A DNA stretch of 64,000 nt from Endozoicomonas sp. SCSIO W0465. GTDB lineage: Bacteria > Pseudomonadota > Gammaproteobacteria > Pseudomonadales > Endozoicomonadaceae. The first letter of the stretch is position 1, and every line of letters begins with the position of its first letter. The translations under genes were made by a program, and so were the position numbers. Shown here one piece after another: positions 9,463 to 17,460 of the stretch. The notes beneath the pieces are model-generated. The model saw only the letters and a list, made by a program, of their open reading frames with translations, had not been told where the DNA came from and did no database searches. The stretch is from NCBI RefSeq assembly GCF_023716865.1, contig NZ_CP092417.1:1590001-1654000 (forward strand), in the 5' to 3' direction.

Positions 9463-11304
9463 TCAGTCGAAAAGACTCAAATCCCGAACGGCACCTTTAT
9501 CCGCACTGGTTACCATTCGCGCGTAGGCTTTAAGTGCAGTAGAGACCTTTCGTGGCCGAGGTTTAACCGGCTGCCAGGCACCTTTTCCCTTCGCGTCCAT
9601 TGCTGCCCGTCGCCCGGCAAGTGCTTCTTCGGTCAACTGGACATTAATGCTTCGGTTGGGAATATCAATCCGGACAACATCCCCATTCTCTACCAGTCCA
9701 ATGGCACCTCCGGATGCAGCCTCAGGAGAAGCATGGCCAATGGACAAACCGGAAGTCCCCCCGGAGAAGCGTCCATCCGTCAGTAACGCGCAGGCCTTGC
9801 CCAACCCTCTGGATTTAAGGTAACTGGTGGGATAGAGCATTTCCTGCATACCCGGACCACCTTTTGGCCCTTCGTAGCGAATGATCACCACTTCTCCCGG
9901 CTTCACCCGATCTTCCAGAATATCGCTCACCGCATCTTCCTGGCTTTCACAGACATGGGCAGGGCCTTCGAAAACCAGGTTGTCATCATCCACACCGGAG
10001 GTTTTGACAACACAGCCATCGACGGCAATATTGCCATAAAGAACAGCCAGCCCCCCCTCGGTACTGAAAGCATGGTCCAGTGAGCGGATGCAGCCATCAG
10101 CCCGGTCATCATCCAGCGTTGCCCAGCGATAATCCTGGCTGAATGCCTCTGTAGTACGAATACCGGCAGGACCCGCCTTAAAGAACGTTTTTACGGACTC
10201 ATCACGGGTTTGCATAATATCCCAATGGGAAAGAGCGTCACTGACCGTGTCACTGTGCACCATGGGAATATCATTATGCAGCAGTCCGGCACGATCCAGC
10301 TCGCCAAGAATCCCCATCACACCGCCCGCCCGGTGAACATCTTCCATATGGTATTTCCGGGTGTTCGGGGCCACCTTACACAGCTGGGGAATCCGCCGGG
10401 ATAATTCATCAATATTGCGCATATCGAACGGGATGCCACCTTCCTGCGCCGCCGCCAGCAGGTGAAGGATGGTATTGGTCGATCCCCCCATGGCGATATC
10501 CAGGCTCATGGCATTTTCAAACGCCTTGAAACTGGCGATGGATCTTGGCAGAACACGGTCGTCGTCGTGTTCATAATAACGTCGGGTAATCTCAACAATA
10601 CGACGAGCCGCCTGCAAAAACAGCGGTTTACGGTCAGCATGAGTCGCCAGCATGGAGCCATTGCCCGGCAGGGAAAGGCCAAGGGCTTCCGTCAGGCAGT
10701 TCATGGAGTTGGCAGTAAACATGCCTGAGCAGGAACCACACGTCGGACAGGCTGAACGCTCATATTCTGCAACGGTTTCATCATCCGCATCCGAAGCCGC
10801 AATCACCATGGCATCGACCAGGTCAAGTCCGTGCTGAGCCAGCCGGGTTTTTCCCGCTTCCATCGGGCCACCGGACACGAAAACCACCGGGATGTTCAGA
10901 CGCATGGCCGCCATCAGCATGCCCGGCGTGATTTTGTCACAGTTGGAAATACAGACCAGCGCATCGGCAGTATGGGCATTGACCATATATTCAACCGAGT
11001 CAGCAATGATGTCCCGGCTGGGCAACGAATAAAGCATGCCATCATGGCCCATGGCGATACCATCATCCACGGCAATGGTGTTGAACTCTTTGGCAACACC
11101 ACCATGCTGCTCAATTTCACGGCAAACCAGTTGCCCCATGTCTTTCAGATGAACATGACCAGGCACGAACTGGGTAAATGAGTTGGCAACCGCAATAATG
11201 GGCTTGTTGAAATCCCCATCGTTCATTCCCGTTGCCCGCCATAGCGCACGGGCTCCGGCCATATTACGACCATGGGTTGATGTTCTGGAGCGATAAGCTG
11301 GCAT
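9463..11304 (-). CDS. ilvD: Dihydroxy-acid dehydratase IlvD
   Basis: An iron-sulfur enzyme that dehydrates dihydroxy acids to keto acids in the common isoleucine, valine and leucine pathway. It has 613 residues, the normal length. Iron-sulfur and metal motifs are visible: SNCDKITPGMLMA near 120, CPTCGSCSGMFTANSMNCL near 190, and the C-terminal DGRFSGGTSGLSIGHASPEA near 515. The ATG start gives MPAYRSRTSTHGRNMAGARAL, the usual N-terminus. It is a single gene; its upstream region is interrupted after 85 bases by the inverted-repeat element at 11390. Confidence 0.98.
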   Translation of the reverse strand: MPAYRSRTSTHGRNMAGARALWRATGMNDGDFNKPIIAVANSFTQFVPGHVHLKDMGQLVCREIEQHGGVAKEFNTIAVDDGIAMGHDGMLYSLPSRDIIADSVEYMVNAHTADALVCISNCDKITPGMLMAAMRLNIPVVFVSGGPMEAGKTRLAQHGLDLVDAMVIAASDADDETVAEYERSACPTCGSCSGMFTANSMNCLTEALGLSLPGNGSMLATHADRKPLFLQAARRIVEITRRYYEHDDDRVLPRSIASFKAFENAMSLDIAMGGSTNTILHLLAAAQEGGIPFDMRNIDELSRRIPQLCKVAPNTRKYHMEDVHRAGGVMGILGELDRAGLLHNDIPMVHSDTVSDALSHWDIMQTRDESVKTFFKAGPAGIRTTEAFSQDYRWATLDDDRADGCIRSLDHAFSTEGGLAVLYGNIAVDGCVVKTSGVDDDNLVFEGPAHVCESQEDAVSDILEDRVKPGEVVIIRYEGPKGGPGMQEMLYPTSYLKSRGLGKACALLTDGRFSGGTSGLSIGHASPEAASGGAIGLVENGDVVRIDIPNRSINVQLTEEALAGRRAAMDAKGKGAWQPVKPRPRKVSTALKAYARMVTSADKGAVRDLSLFD

Positions 11305-11389
11305 GAAACAGTCCCTCTACTAACGGTCAATCGCAAGGCTCTCGATCTGATAACAATTGTTCTTGTATCTGTCTGTGTACGGTGACTTA

Positions 11390-11556
11390 CCAGGAGGCTG
11401 ACCGAGAATAGGCTGCCCTACTGCGGTGGCAGCAAATTGGTCTAAAAATCCACTTTTGTTCGTCAAATAGCGCGCAATTCTCCTCACAAAACCGAATTTT
11501 TACCCTCAATTTTCTGCCATCCTCGCTACGGGCGCTATTCTCGGTCAGCCTCCTGG
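11390..11556. repeat. MITE-like inverted-repeat element, copy A
   Basis: This 167-bp element begins with CCAGGAGGCTGACCGAGA and ends with its reverse complement. The outer 60 or so bases on each side match copy B at 34528-34693 in reverse orientation (for example CTGCGGTGGCAGCAAATTGG and the region around CCATCCTCGCTACGGGCG). The central 50 bases differ between copies. No coding frame is inside. It lies between ilvD and the repeat-protein gene. The remaining gap to 11801 shows nothing I can name. Confidence 0.85.
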
Positions 11557-11801
11557 GAAATCATCACAATCCTTTGCTGACGGGGTTTCCATCGCCATCT
11601 GATGGCGGTCGGTTAGAATATCAAAATTCAGACGATTTGTCTGACTCCGCTACTTATAGCCAAATCACCTAACTCGTTTTTTGTGAGCTACTCCAACCCG
11701 GATATTTCATAAACGTGCTCCCGCTCTTGCTTGTCCTTTACCGACTGGCAAACTTTAAACTGATTGTTTGAAAGCAACCTTACCCTTCTATTGTTGAATT
11801 T

Positions 11802-13196
11802 TCAGTCCACTTGAGGAGCAAGGGATGGGAGAGGAGAAATGGATGTTGATTCAAGCTCACTATTCTTGGCTTTATTTGATTCTTTTATGAAAGCGGCAGC
11901 TTGCCTACCAGCGGTTTTTGCTTGTTCCCTATCACCGGTATTCCTTAAAACCTTAAGGTAAGCCTTATGGTAAACCCTATTGTAAGCCTTCCCTATATCA
12001 GATTCACGGTAAGCTTTCCGGGAAGCCTTCCGTTTCTCGGACTGTGCATAAGCCTTCTGATAAGCCTTATGGTAAGCCTTCCCTTCATCGGATTCACGGT
12101 AAGCCTTTTGGTAAGCCTTTCGTTTCTCGGACTGTTCGTAAACCTTCCGACAAGCCTTCCCTTTATCGGATTCACAATAAGCCTTCCGGGAAGCCTTCCC
12201 TCGATCAGATTCACGATAAGCCTTCTGGGAAGCCTTGCCTCGATCAGATTCACGATAAGCCTTCTGGGAAGCCTTGCCTTTATCAGATTCACGATAAGCC
12301 TTCTGGCCGGCCTTCCGTTTCTCGGACTGTTCGTAAGCCTTCTGGCAAGCCTTCCCTCTATCGGATTCACGGTAAGCCTTCCGGGTAGCCTTCCCTTTAT
12401 CAGACTGTGCGTAAGCCCTCTGGGAAGCCTTCCGGGAACCCTTCCCTTTATCAGATTCACGATAAAACTTCTGGGAAGCTTTATCAGGAGAGATAGTCAG
12501 AGATTCGCCAGAAACGGAAGCAGAAGCATTAAACTTAAACACATTTCTAGCAGAAGACGTATTTTGTTGAAGCTGTGCACTATCGAGTTGCGGGGTAATA
12601 ATTGCAATGGGGGCTTCAAGCCTGGAAAATGTATCAATGCAATCTTGATCAGGAATATATCCAAGTTGATGAAGGTTGCAATCATCAACTGATGAGATTT
12701 GCAAGGTGGATTGCCCCATACCTGAAAAGCCACTTCCAGCAGAGCCTTTTAACGTTGAATCAATTGGAGAATGATTAGCATTAATAGAGCGTGACTGAGA
12801 GCTCGCTTCAACGGCCACACTCCAAACGCGATCGATTCTCAATTCTGATTGGCCGGTTTGAAATAGAATATTTTCGTCGCTTTGTTGATATGCCTTGGTT
12901 TTATCTGATAAGTCTAACGGCCCACTTTGCTCAGGTTCTTGATGATAAACAACCCTCACTAGCACTTTTGGAAAGCGGTAATCATTGAATGGATTATGGA
13001 AGTTTTCACCATATGGACTCATGGTGTTTAGATGATTGTTTGGTGCAGTTTGCTGAACTTCCAGCCCGAACGCTACGCTATTCCGTTGCGGACAGTCATT
13101 CAAAACGGAATCACTGCTGGGCACAACAGGTTCGGGTTCGTATGCTTTCTGGACATCCGAATACGAGGAGTGTCGGTTAAAATATGGATCAGCCAT
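11802..13196 (-). CDS. Protein with tandem 13-residue KAYRESDKGKASQ-type repeats
   Basis: A 464-residue protein of unknown function. Residues 1-225 are low-complexity, rich in Ser, Gln and Asn, without an obvious signal peptide. From about 230 to 400 it contains roughly twelve copies of a 13-residue unit alternating between KAYRESDKGKASQ and KAYEQSEKRKAYQ. These are highly basic and predicted helical. A short Ala/Lys-rich tail follows. The 39-bp DNA repeat is well kept, which suggests recent expansion. I recall similar KAY/SDKGKA arrays only loosely from eukaryotic or viral proteins, so a nucleic-acid-binding or host-directed role is speculation. It lies between the MITE-like element and phage remnants, in accessory DNA. 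Confidence 0.7.
   Translation of the reverse strand: MADPYFNRHSSYSDVQKAYEPEPVVPSSDSVLNDCPQRNSVAFGLEVQQTAPNNHLNTMSPYGENFHNPFNDYRFPKVLVRVVYHQEPEQSGPLDLSDKTKAYQQSDENILFQTGQSELRIDRVWSVAVEASSQSRSINANHSPIDSTLKGSAGSGFSGMGQSTLQISSVDDCNLHQLGYIPDQDCIDTFSRLEAPIAIITPQLDSAQLQQNTSSARNVFKFNASASVSGESLTISPDKASQKFYRESDKGKGSRKASQRAYAQSDKGKATRKAYRESDRGKACQKAYEQSEKRKAGQKAYRESDKGKASQKAYRESDRGKASQKAYRESDRGKASRKAYCESDKGKACRKVYEQSEKRKAYQKAYRESDEGKAYHKAYQKAYAQSEKRKASRKAYRESDIGKAYNRVYHKAYLKVLRNTGDREQAKTAGRQAAAFIKESNKAKNSELESTSISPLPSLAPQVD
11950..12482 (-). repeat. 39-bp coding tandem repeat
   Basis: About a dozen 39-bp units occur inside the gene at 11802-13196, each encoding KAY(R/E)(E/Q)S(D/E)(K/R)(G/R)KA plus two residues. 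On the plus strand the repeated core reads GATTCACGATAAGCCTTC. One unit is shortened to four codons (KAYQ). Confidence 0.85.
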
Positions 13197-13311
13197 TGAA
13201 TTATTGAATTATCTAATTACGGCTTGAGACCATACCTTCCTATAATAGTTCCTCCCTTACTCTTTAGTCATGATGGAAAAGTTTTCCTTGCAAAGCGGGG
13301 CGGACCCTATA

Positions 13312-14333
13312 TCACCCCGGTTTTTCACTGATAATCCCGGCTTGCAATGACTCAGCTAAAGCCACTCCGAGCGCAGCCAGCTCGGTTCGGGTTTCGGCGC
13401 TGCTGATCTGTGCCATGGCATCGGCAGCATCTTTGAAAGCCTGTTTGGCGGTGTCGCCGGTCTCTTTGAGTTTGTCGCTGGTTTCATCCAGTGCTTCTTT
13501 TAGCGGTTCTGTTCCTCCTGGATCATCTTCCAGGTGATCTTTCTGTCGTTGCGGACGTTGGCGTTGGCGGTTTTGCTGGAAGTCTCGAAAGACTGATACA
13601 TGCCAGCCATCGCATCTTTAATGTCCTTCGCATCGACCATCATTTCTTTTTTAAAAGCGGCTGCCTGATCCCGCATCAGGTTGGTGGCACTGGTAAACTT
13701 TTCTTCCAGGGTAACCAGACCGGCCACTTCAAAGATTTTCTGCCAGCCGTAAATGATCTCTGCCAATACCGACAGGATGCCCGCTGCAAAACCTTTCACG
13801 CTCATGGTAAAAGTATTGAACACCACCTTGATAAAATTGCCGGTGAACTCAAAGGTCGATCGAAGCTGACCGAGAGCGGTGCTTACTGTGTTGAAGGCTT
13901 CTGTTACTTGATCCAGTTGCAGCGGTGTCGCTTTGGTGAATTCCTTGATCCACTCGGTGGCTCGCTCGCCTCCCGCCACGCTGCCCATCACTGCGTTCAT
14001 CTGAATCTGCAGGCGCTCAAACTGGTCACTGGTTTCGAGGACGCCCTGCACGGATTTTTTTAGGGCGTAAAAGCTGAGGCTGGCAGCGACCAAATTTCGA
14101 ATTCTGTTCCCGAGCCTGGTAAAACTTTTGTTCAGCTGGTTGCCTGCTTTGCCCATCTTCTTCATGTCAGCAGAGGTGTGCTTGCTGACGCTCCCCATCT
14201 GCTGCAGGTCTTCACTGGTGTTGTCGCTGGCATTGCCGACTCTGCGGATGCTCTTGGTTATTTTCTGCAGGGCTCCCTTGGCTAAATCCCGAGCCCGGAT
14301 AACGATATTGAGTACACTGTTATTGCTGGCCAT
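13312..14333 (-). pseudogene. Phage tail tape-measure protein, frameshifted and shortened
   Basis: The N-terminal 277 residues are open from ATG 14333. They contain helical, Ala/Lys/Ser-rich sequence typical of tape-measure proteins (VRIRARDLAKGAL-like start, then AAGNQLNKSF-type helices and a hydrophobic stretch near residue 170). At about 13500 the frame stops, but the next frame continues seamlessly (EPLKEALDETSDKLKETG) to a TGA at 13312. A one-base frameshift therefore splits it. Full tape-measure genes are usually 2-4 kb, so most of the gene is also deleted. No head or other tail genes adjoin it. It is a prophage relic. Confidence 0.75.
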
Positions 14334-14466
14334 GGTGTGGGTTCCTGTATGGGTACCCGGTCAGCATGGGGAAATTATTTATTGTTTAGCAGGCAGGAAA
14401 TTTCCGCAAATGGAACTTTTTAAAATAAAAACGGACAAACTTGTGCAATCTAAAGGAGATTTTACC

Positions 14467-15453
14467 ATGAATCCAATACAGAATACTTCTGGGCATATAC
14501 CTGCATATGAACAGACAAGTTCACTAAATACACAGTCAAGTAATGGCTGTAGGTTAGCAGAAGAACAAGATTTACCCAGCCACATAAAAAGCGACAACAA
14601 TCAACCAGCCACAAGTAGCCAGCCACAACAAGTTAATATTAGTGACAGATCAGCCAGTATTTCAACAAAGCCAGCCACGTTTGATTACGTATGTCCTTAC
14701 AGTGATAAAACTTACAAAGTGGTAACTGAGCAATTTAAACACCATGATGGTTCTTCCGGACTCAGATTAAATCAAGAAAATGGAGAAGAATTTATGCAGT
14801 GCTCACTACCATTTTCTACAACAGATAGAAGTCGACGTACCTATACTGAGCCTGACTTCGATGAAAACAAACAAATAACTACATTAATGCTAATCAAAAA
14901 CTATACTGAAAACATAGGATGTTTGGATTTTCTAACAAAGAATAATATTGTTAAAGTCGTTGGTGAAGCTGAGCATGGTTTCGTCGACCTACCTATCGTT
15001 CAGTTGATAGCAAATGAAGAATCTAGCAACAGTAGAACATTTGACTCGATTGACTCATCTGCAGCCCGAATTCATGCATTTAGTGGTAGAAATTTTGCTC
15101 TTTCACTATCAGGATATGATCAGCTTATTGCTCAAGGAATTAATACTAAGAGAGTGATGCCTGATAGGCAGGTAAAAATTCTTGAGCAATACATTAATAA
15201 CCCTGAGCTGGGTATACTTGAAAATTCAACATTTAAGCACATTGCTATCTTTTTAGATTCTGGCGATCGAACTCGCCGCCTTCAAATAGCTTGTAGTGAC
15301 TTCGGTTATAGTTTATCAGAATTAGAGCAGTTCCGCCGTGAAAACAAAAGTGCTTTGGATGTGGCCCGTGAGGTAATATCGAGAACAAGCGATGATTCGC
15401 AGTTATCAAGCTCAATATCAGAAGAACAACCTACTGAATGTCGGCTATCTTAA
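14467..15453 (+). CDS. Hypothetical AT-rich protein, 328 residues
   Basis: I do not recognise a family. The ATG at 14467 has a strong AAAGGAG Shine-Dalgarno sequence; the longer frame upstream is the shadow of the tape-measure gene. Residues 1-70 are Ser/Gln/Asn-rich and probably disordered. From 75 on there is a folded-looking region (FDYVCPYSDKTYKVV at the start; LQIACSDFGYSLSELEQFRREN near the end). There is no signal peptide or membrane segment. The GC content is clearly below that of its neighbours. A disordered N-terminus and foreign composition beside phage relics would suit a secreted effector, but nothing in the sequence proves it. Confidence 0.65.
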   Translation: MNPIQNTSGHIPAYEQTSSLNTQSSNGCRLAEEQDLPSHIKSDNNQPATSSQPQQVNISDRSASISTKPATFDYVCPYSDKTYKVVTEQFKHHDGSSGLRLNQENGEEFMQCSLPFSTTDRSRRTYTEPDFDENKQITTLMLIKNYTENIGCLDFLTKNNIVKVVGEAEHGFVDLPIVQLIANEESSNSRTFDSIDSSAARIHAFSGRNFALSLSGYDQLIAQGINTKRVMPDRQVKILEQYINNPELGILENSTFKHIAIFLDSGDRTRRLQIACSDFGYSLSELEQFRRENKSALDVAREVISRTSDDSQLSSSISEEQPTECRLS

Positions 15454-15528
15454 ATTTTTGATGAATGAAGATGCCAAAGTGAAGGCATCGTTTATGCGAT
15501 CAGCCTCTGCAAGATGGGAATGTACTAT

Positions 15529-15557
15529 CCCCCCGCACATATGATATGTGCGGGGGG
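15529..15557. repeat. Perfect 13-bp palindromic hairpin
   Basis: CCCCCCGCACATA (15529-15541) pairs with TATGTGCGGGGGG (15545-15557) around a 3-base loop. There is no T run after it on either side. It lies 75 bases past the AT-rich gene. It may be a transcript-end hairpin or the scar of a mobile element. The rest of 15454-15769 shows nothing I can name. Confidence 0.6.
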
Positions 15558-15769
15558 GTATCAGATATCAATTTACTTATAAAACTACTGCTTAATATCT
15601 GTTTCAAGCTATAAAGCTTGCACCACTTTCATAAACTGCGACATGCCAACACCGCCAATGCTGCTGCCTCTCAACACCTCAAATTCCATCCTGATTACCA
15701 CTGATCGTACGTTATGAGCCAGCAGCTATAATAAACGTCGATAGTCATGTTTTTTTGGAGGTAAAACTG

Positions 15770-15824
15770 ATGTGTAAAAATACCATTCAGTTCCAAAAAG
15801 GCATTGGCATCAGGCAATTTGAAG
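15770..15824 (+). pseudogene. Stump of an IS1595-like transposase gene
   Basis: TTGGAGG lies at a good distance before ATG 15770, which opens MCKNTIQFQKGIGIRQFE and is then cut by the left end of the IS3 element. The phrase NTIQFQKG resembles the start of IS1595-family transposases. Only 18 codons remain, so the assignment is tentative. Confidence 0.45.
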
Positions 15825-15885
15825 TGGTTTAATGACTTAGGACACCTCGTTAAGCACAATAGTGCAGTTAGTGACGAGGTAGAAA

Positions 15886-16188
15886 GTGACAAAGCAGCGT
15901 AAAAATTATTCTCCGGAATTCAAGCGTAAAGCCATTGCCATGGTAGTGGAGCAGAAGCAGGCTGTAACAGAGGTTGCCAGAAGTCTTGGTATCAATGATG
16001 GCAACCTGAGACGCTGGATACGGGAACAGGATGAAAAAAAGGAAATGTCTTTTCCAGGCAAAGGGCAGCAAGCTTTGACGCCTGATCAGCAGCGAATAAA
16101 AGAGCTGGAAGCTGAACACCGCCAGTTGAAAATGGAACAGGAAATATTAAAAAAGGCGACGGCCTTCTTCGCGAAAGACCTGTTGTAA
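15886..16188 (+). CDS. IS3 family transposase OrfA
   Basis: A 100-residue DNA-binding part with a helix-turn-helix (YSPEFKRKAIAMVVE, then EVARSLGINDGNLRRWIRE) and a C-terminal leucine-zipper helix (RIKELEAEHRQLKMEQEIL). A canonical A-AAA-AAG slippery heptamer at 16149-16155, near its end, would shift ribosomes to the -1 frame and yield the OrfAB fusion transposase. Confidence 0.93.
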   Translation: MTKQRKNYSPEFKRKAIAMVVEQKQAVTEVARSLGINDGNLRRWIREQDEKKEMSFPGKGQQALTPDQQRIKELEAEHRQLKMEQEILKKATAFFAKDLL

Positions 16189-16226
16189 GATTTGCATTTA
16201 TACAACAGGAGAAGGAGGCCTATCCG

Positions 16227-17057
16227 GTGCAGGTGCTCTGTAAAGTAATGCAGGTTGGGCGCAGTGGCTTTTATCGCTGGCAGAATCAACAGGAACATCA
16301 GAAGGACTCTCTGGCCAAGCAGTTCCGCCTGGATTCTGATGCACAACAAATTTTTATCGACTCCGATCGCTCATATGGCAGCCGGAGAATGGCAAAAGCC
16401 CTGCAAGGCAAGGGTTACAATATTGGCCGCTATCAAGCAGCAACACTGATGAAGCGCTTGGGACTGGTTGTGAAGTATGCAAAAAAATTCAAGGTGACGA
16501 CGAATAGCAAGCATAAGCTTCCGGTAGCAGAAAATCTTCTGAACAGGGAGTTTGCTGTCACAGAGGCAAACAGGGTCTATACGACTGATATCACTTATCT
16601 ATGGACTCGCGAAGGCTGGCTGTATCTGGCAGTGGTTATGGATCTCTATTCCCGGAAGATAGTAGGCTGGTCAATGGACAAGCGCATGACCACAGAGCTG
16701 CCGCTGGAAGCCTTGAGAATGGCGTGGTGGAGTCGTAAGCCTGGTTCGGGAGTGCTTCACCACTCAGATCAGGGAAGCCAGTACGCCTCGCTGGACTATC
16801 AGGCTCAGCTCAGGGAATACGGCATGATATGCAGTATGAGTCGTAAGGGAAATTGCTGGGATAATGCGGTAACGAAGCGATTTTTTGGCAGTATGAAACG
16901 AGAAAGGACTGACCATTATATTTTCGAAACAAGGGCAGATGTTGAGGCGACAGTTGTTGATTATATTTTGTTCTACAACAACCGCAGACTTCACTCTTAT
17001 CTTGGTTACATGAGCCCTGTGGACTTTGAACAACAAGAACTCAGGAAAGCGGCTTAA
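16227..17057 (+). CDS. IS3 family transposase OrfB (DDE integrase core)
   Basis: The catalytic half of the IS3 transposase. DDE residues are visible in VYTTDITYLW (first Asp), HHSDQGSQYAS (second Asp) and WDNAVTKRFFGSMKRE (Glu usually found here after WDNA). The C-terminal YNNRRLHSYLGYMSPVDFE is intact. The frame is open further upstream (RPVVRFAFIQQEKEAYPVQV) and joins OrfA through -1 frameshifting, so GTG 16227 is only a nominal start. Confidence 0.93.
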   Translation: MQVLCKVMQVGRSGFYRWQNQQEHQKDSLAKQFRLDSDAQQIFIDSDRSYGSRRMAKALQGKGYNIGRYQAATLMKRLGLVVKYAKKFKVTTNSKHKLPVAENLLNREFAVTEANRVYTTDITYLWTREGWLYLAVVMDLYSRKIVGWSMDKRMTTELPLEALRMAWWSRKPGSGVLHHSDQGSQYASLDYQAQLREYGMICSMSRKGNCWDNAVTKRFFGSMKRERTDHYIFETRADVEATVVDYILFYNNRRLHSYLGYMSPVDFEQQELRKAA

Positions 17058-17082
17058 TCAGGTGTCCATTTTTACTTGACCA

Positions 17083-17429
17083 CTACACAGCGTCAGAAAG
17101 CACATACTTTCCTTGAAGGTGATTTCGTTTTTCATCACCCGCTGAAAGCAAGACACTGGATGAATGACTCGGAAGTTCGCAAGTTTGCCTGGCATCCTGC
17201 CATCAAGCGATCAGGCCTGCGTTACCGAAACCCTTATCAAACCCGACATACCTATGCCCATATGTTGATCAAGGATAATGAGAATCCTTGGTGGATTGCG
17301 AATCAGATGGGACATACCGGGATAGAGATGCTTAACCGTCACTATGGTGGCTGGCTGGAAAAGTCCGCTGAGAAGTATGTTCCCAAATCTCGCTTCAGTG
17401 GTGACCAGCCTCTTTCTGCTGCTCAGTAA
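17083..17429 (+). pseudogene. Tyrosine recombinase (phage integrase), C-terminal remnant
   Basis: Only the last 115 or so codons of a phage-type integrase remain. YQTRHTYAHML carries the catalytic His/Arg box, QMGHTGIEMLNRHYGGWL the final His and the nucleophilic Tyr. The N-terminal DNA-binding domain and first catalytic Arg were lost where the IS3 element abuts. It points towards the 3' end of the second tmRNA gene, 2 kb away. tmRNA 3' ends are common integrase targets, so the island that brought this integrase may have used that site. Confidence 0.85.
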
Positions 17430-17460
17430 TCCTTCCTTTCTGTTTCACTCACCATGTCTT

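Larger units (their letters stand above)
15825..17082 (+). mobile_element. IS3-family insertion sequence
   Basis: The 1258-bp element has imperfect 23-bp terminal inverted repeats that begin TGGT and end GGACACCT on each side. It carries overlapping orfA and orfB. The flanks differ (GAAG on the left, CTAC on the right), so no target duplication is present. The left flank is a transposase stump and the right flank is an integrase stump. The element probably mediated a deletion between them. Confidence 0.88.

Noticed and set aside
11950..12482. CRISPR array
   Set aside because: The units are contiguous coding repeats without unique spacers. No other repeat-spacer array or cas gene was seen in the window.
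11967..12692. 241-codon plus-strand frame opposite the repeat protein
   Set aside because: It is the mirror of the 39-bp repeat, whose length is a multiple of three and keeps several frames open. The minus frame has sensible helix-forming repeats and a start.
13491..14063. Plus-strand 190-codon frame in the tape-measure region
   Set aside because: The minus-strand frame matches tape-measure composition and continues after one frameshift; the plus frame has no start signal.
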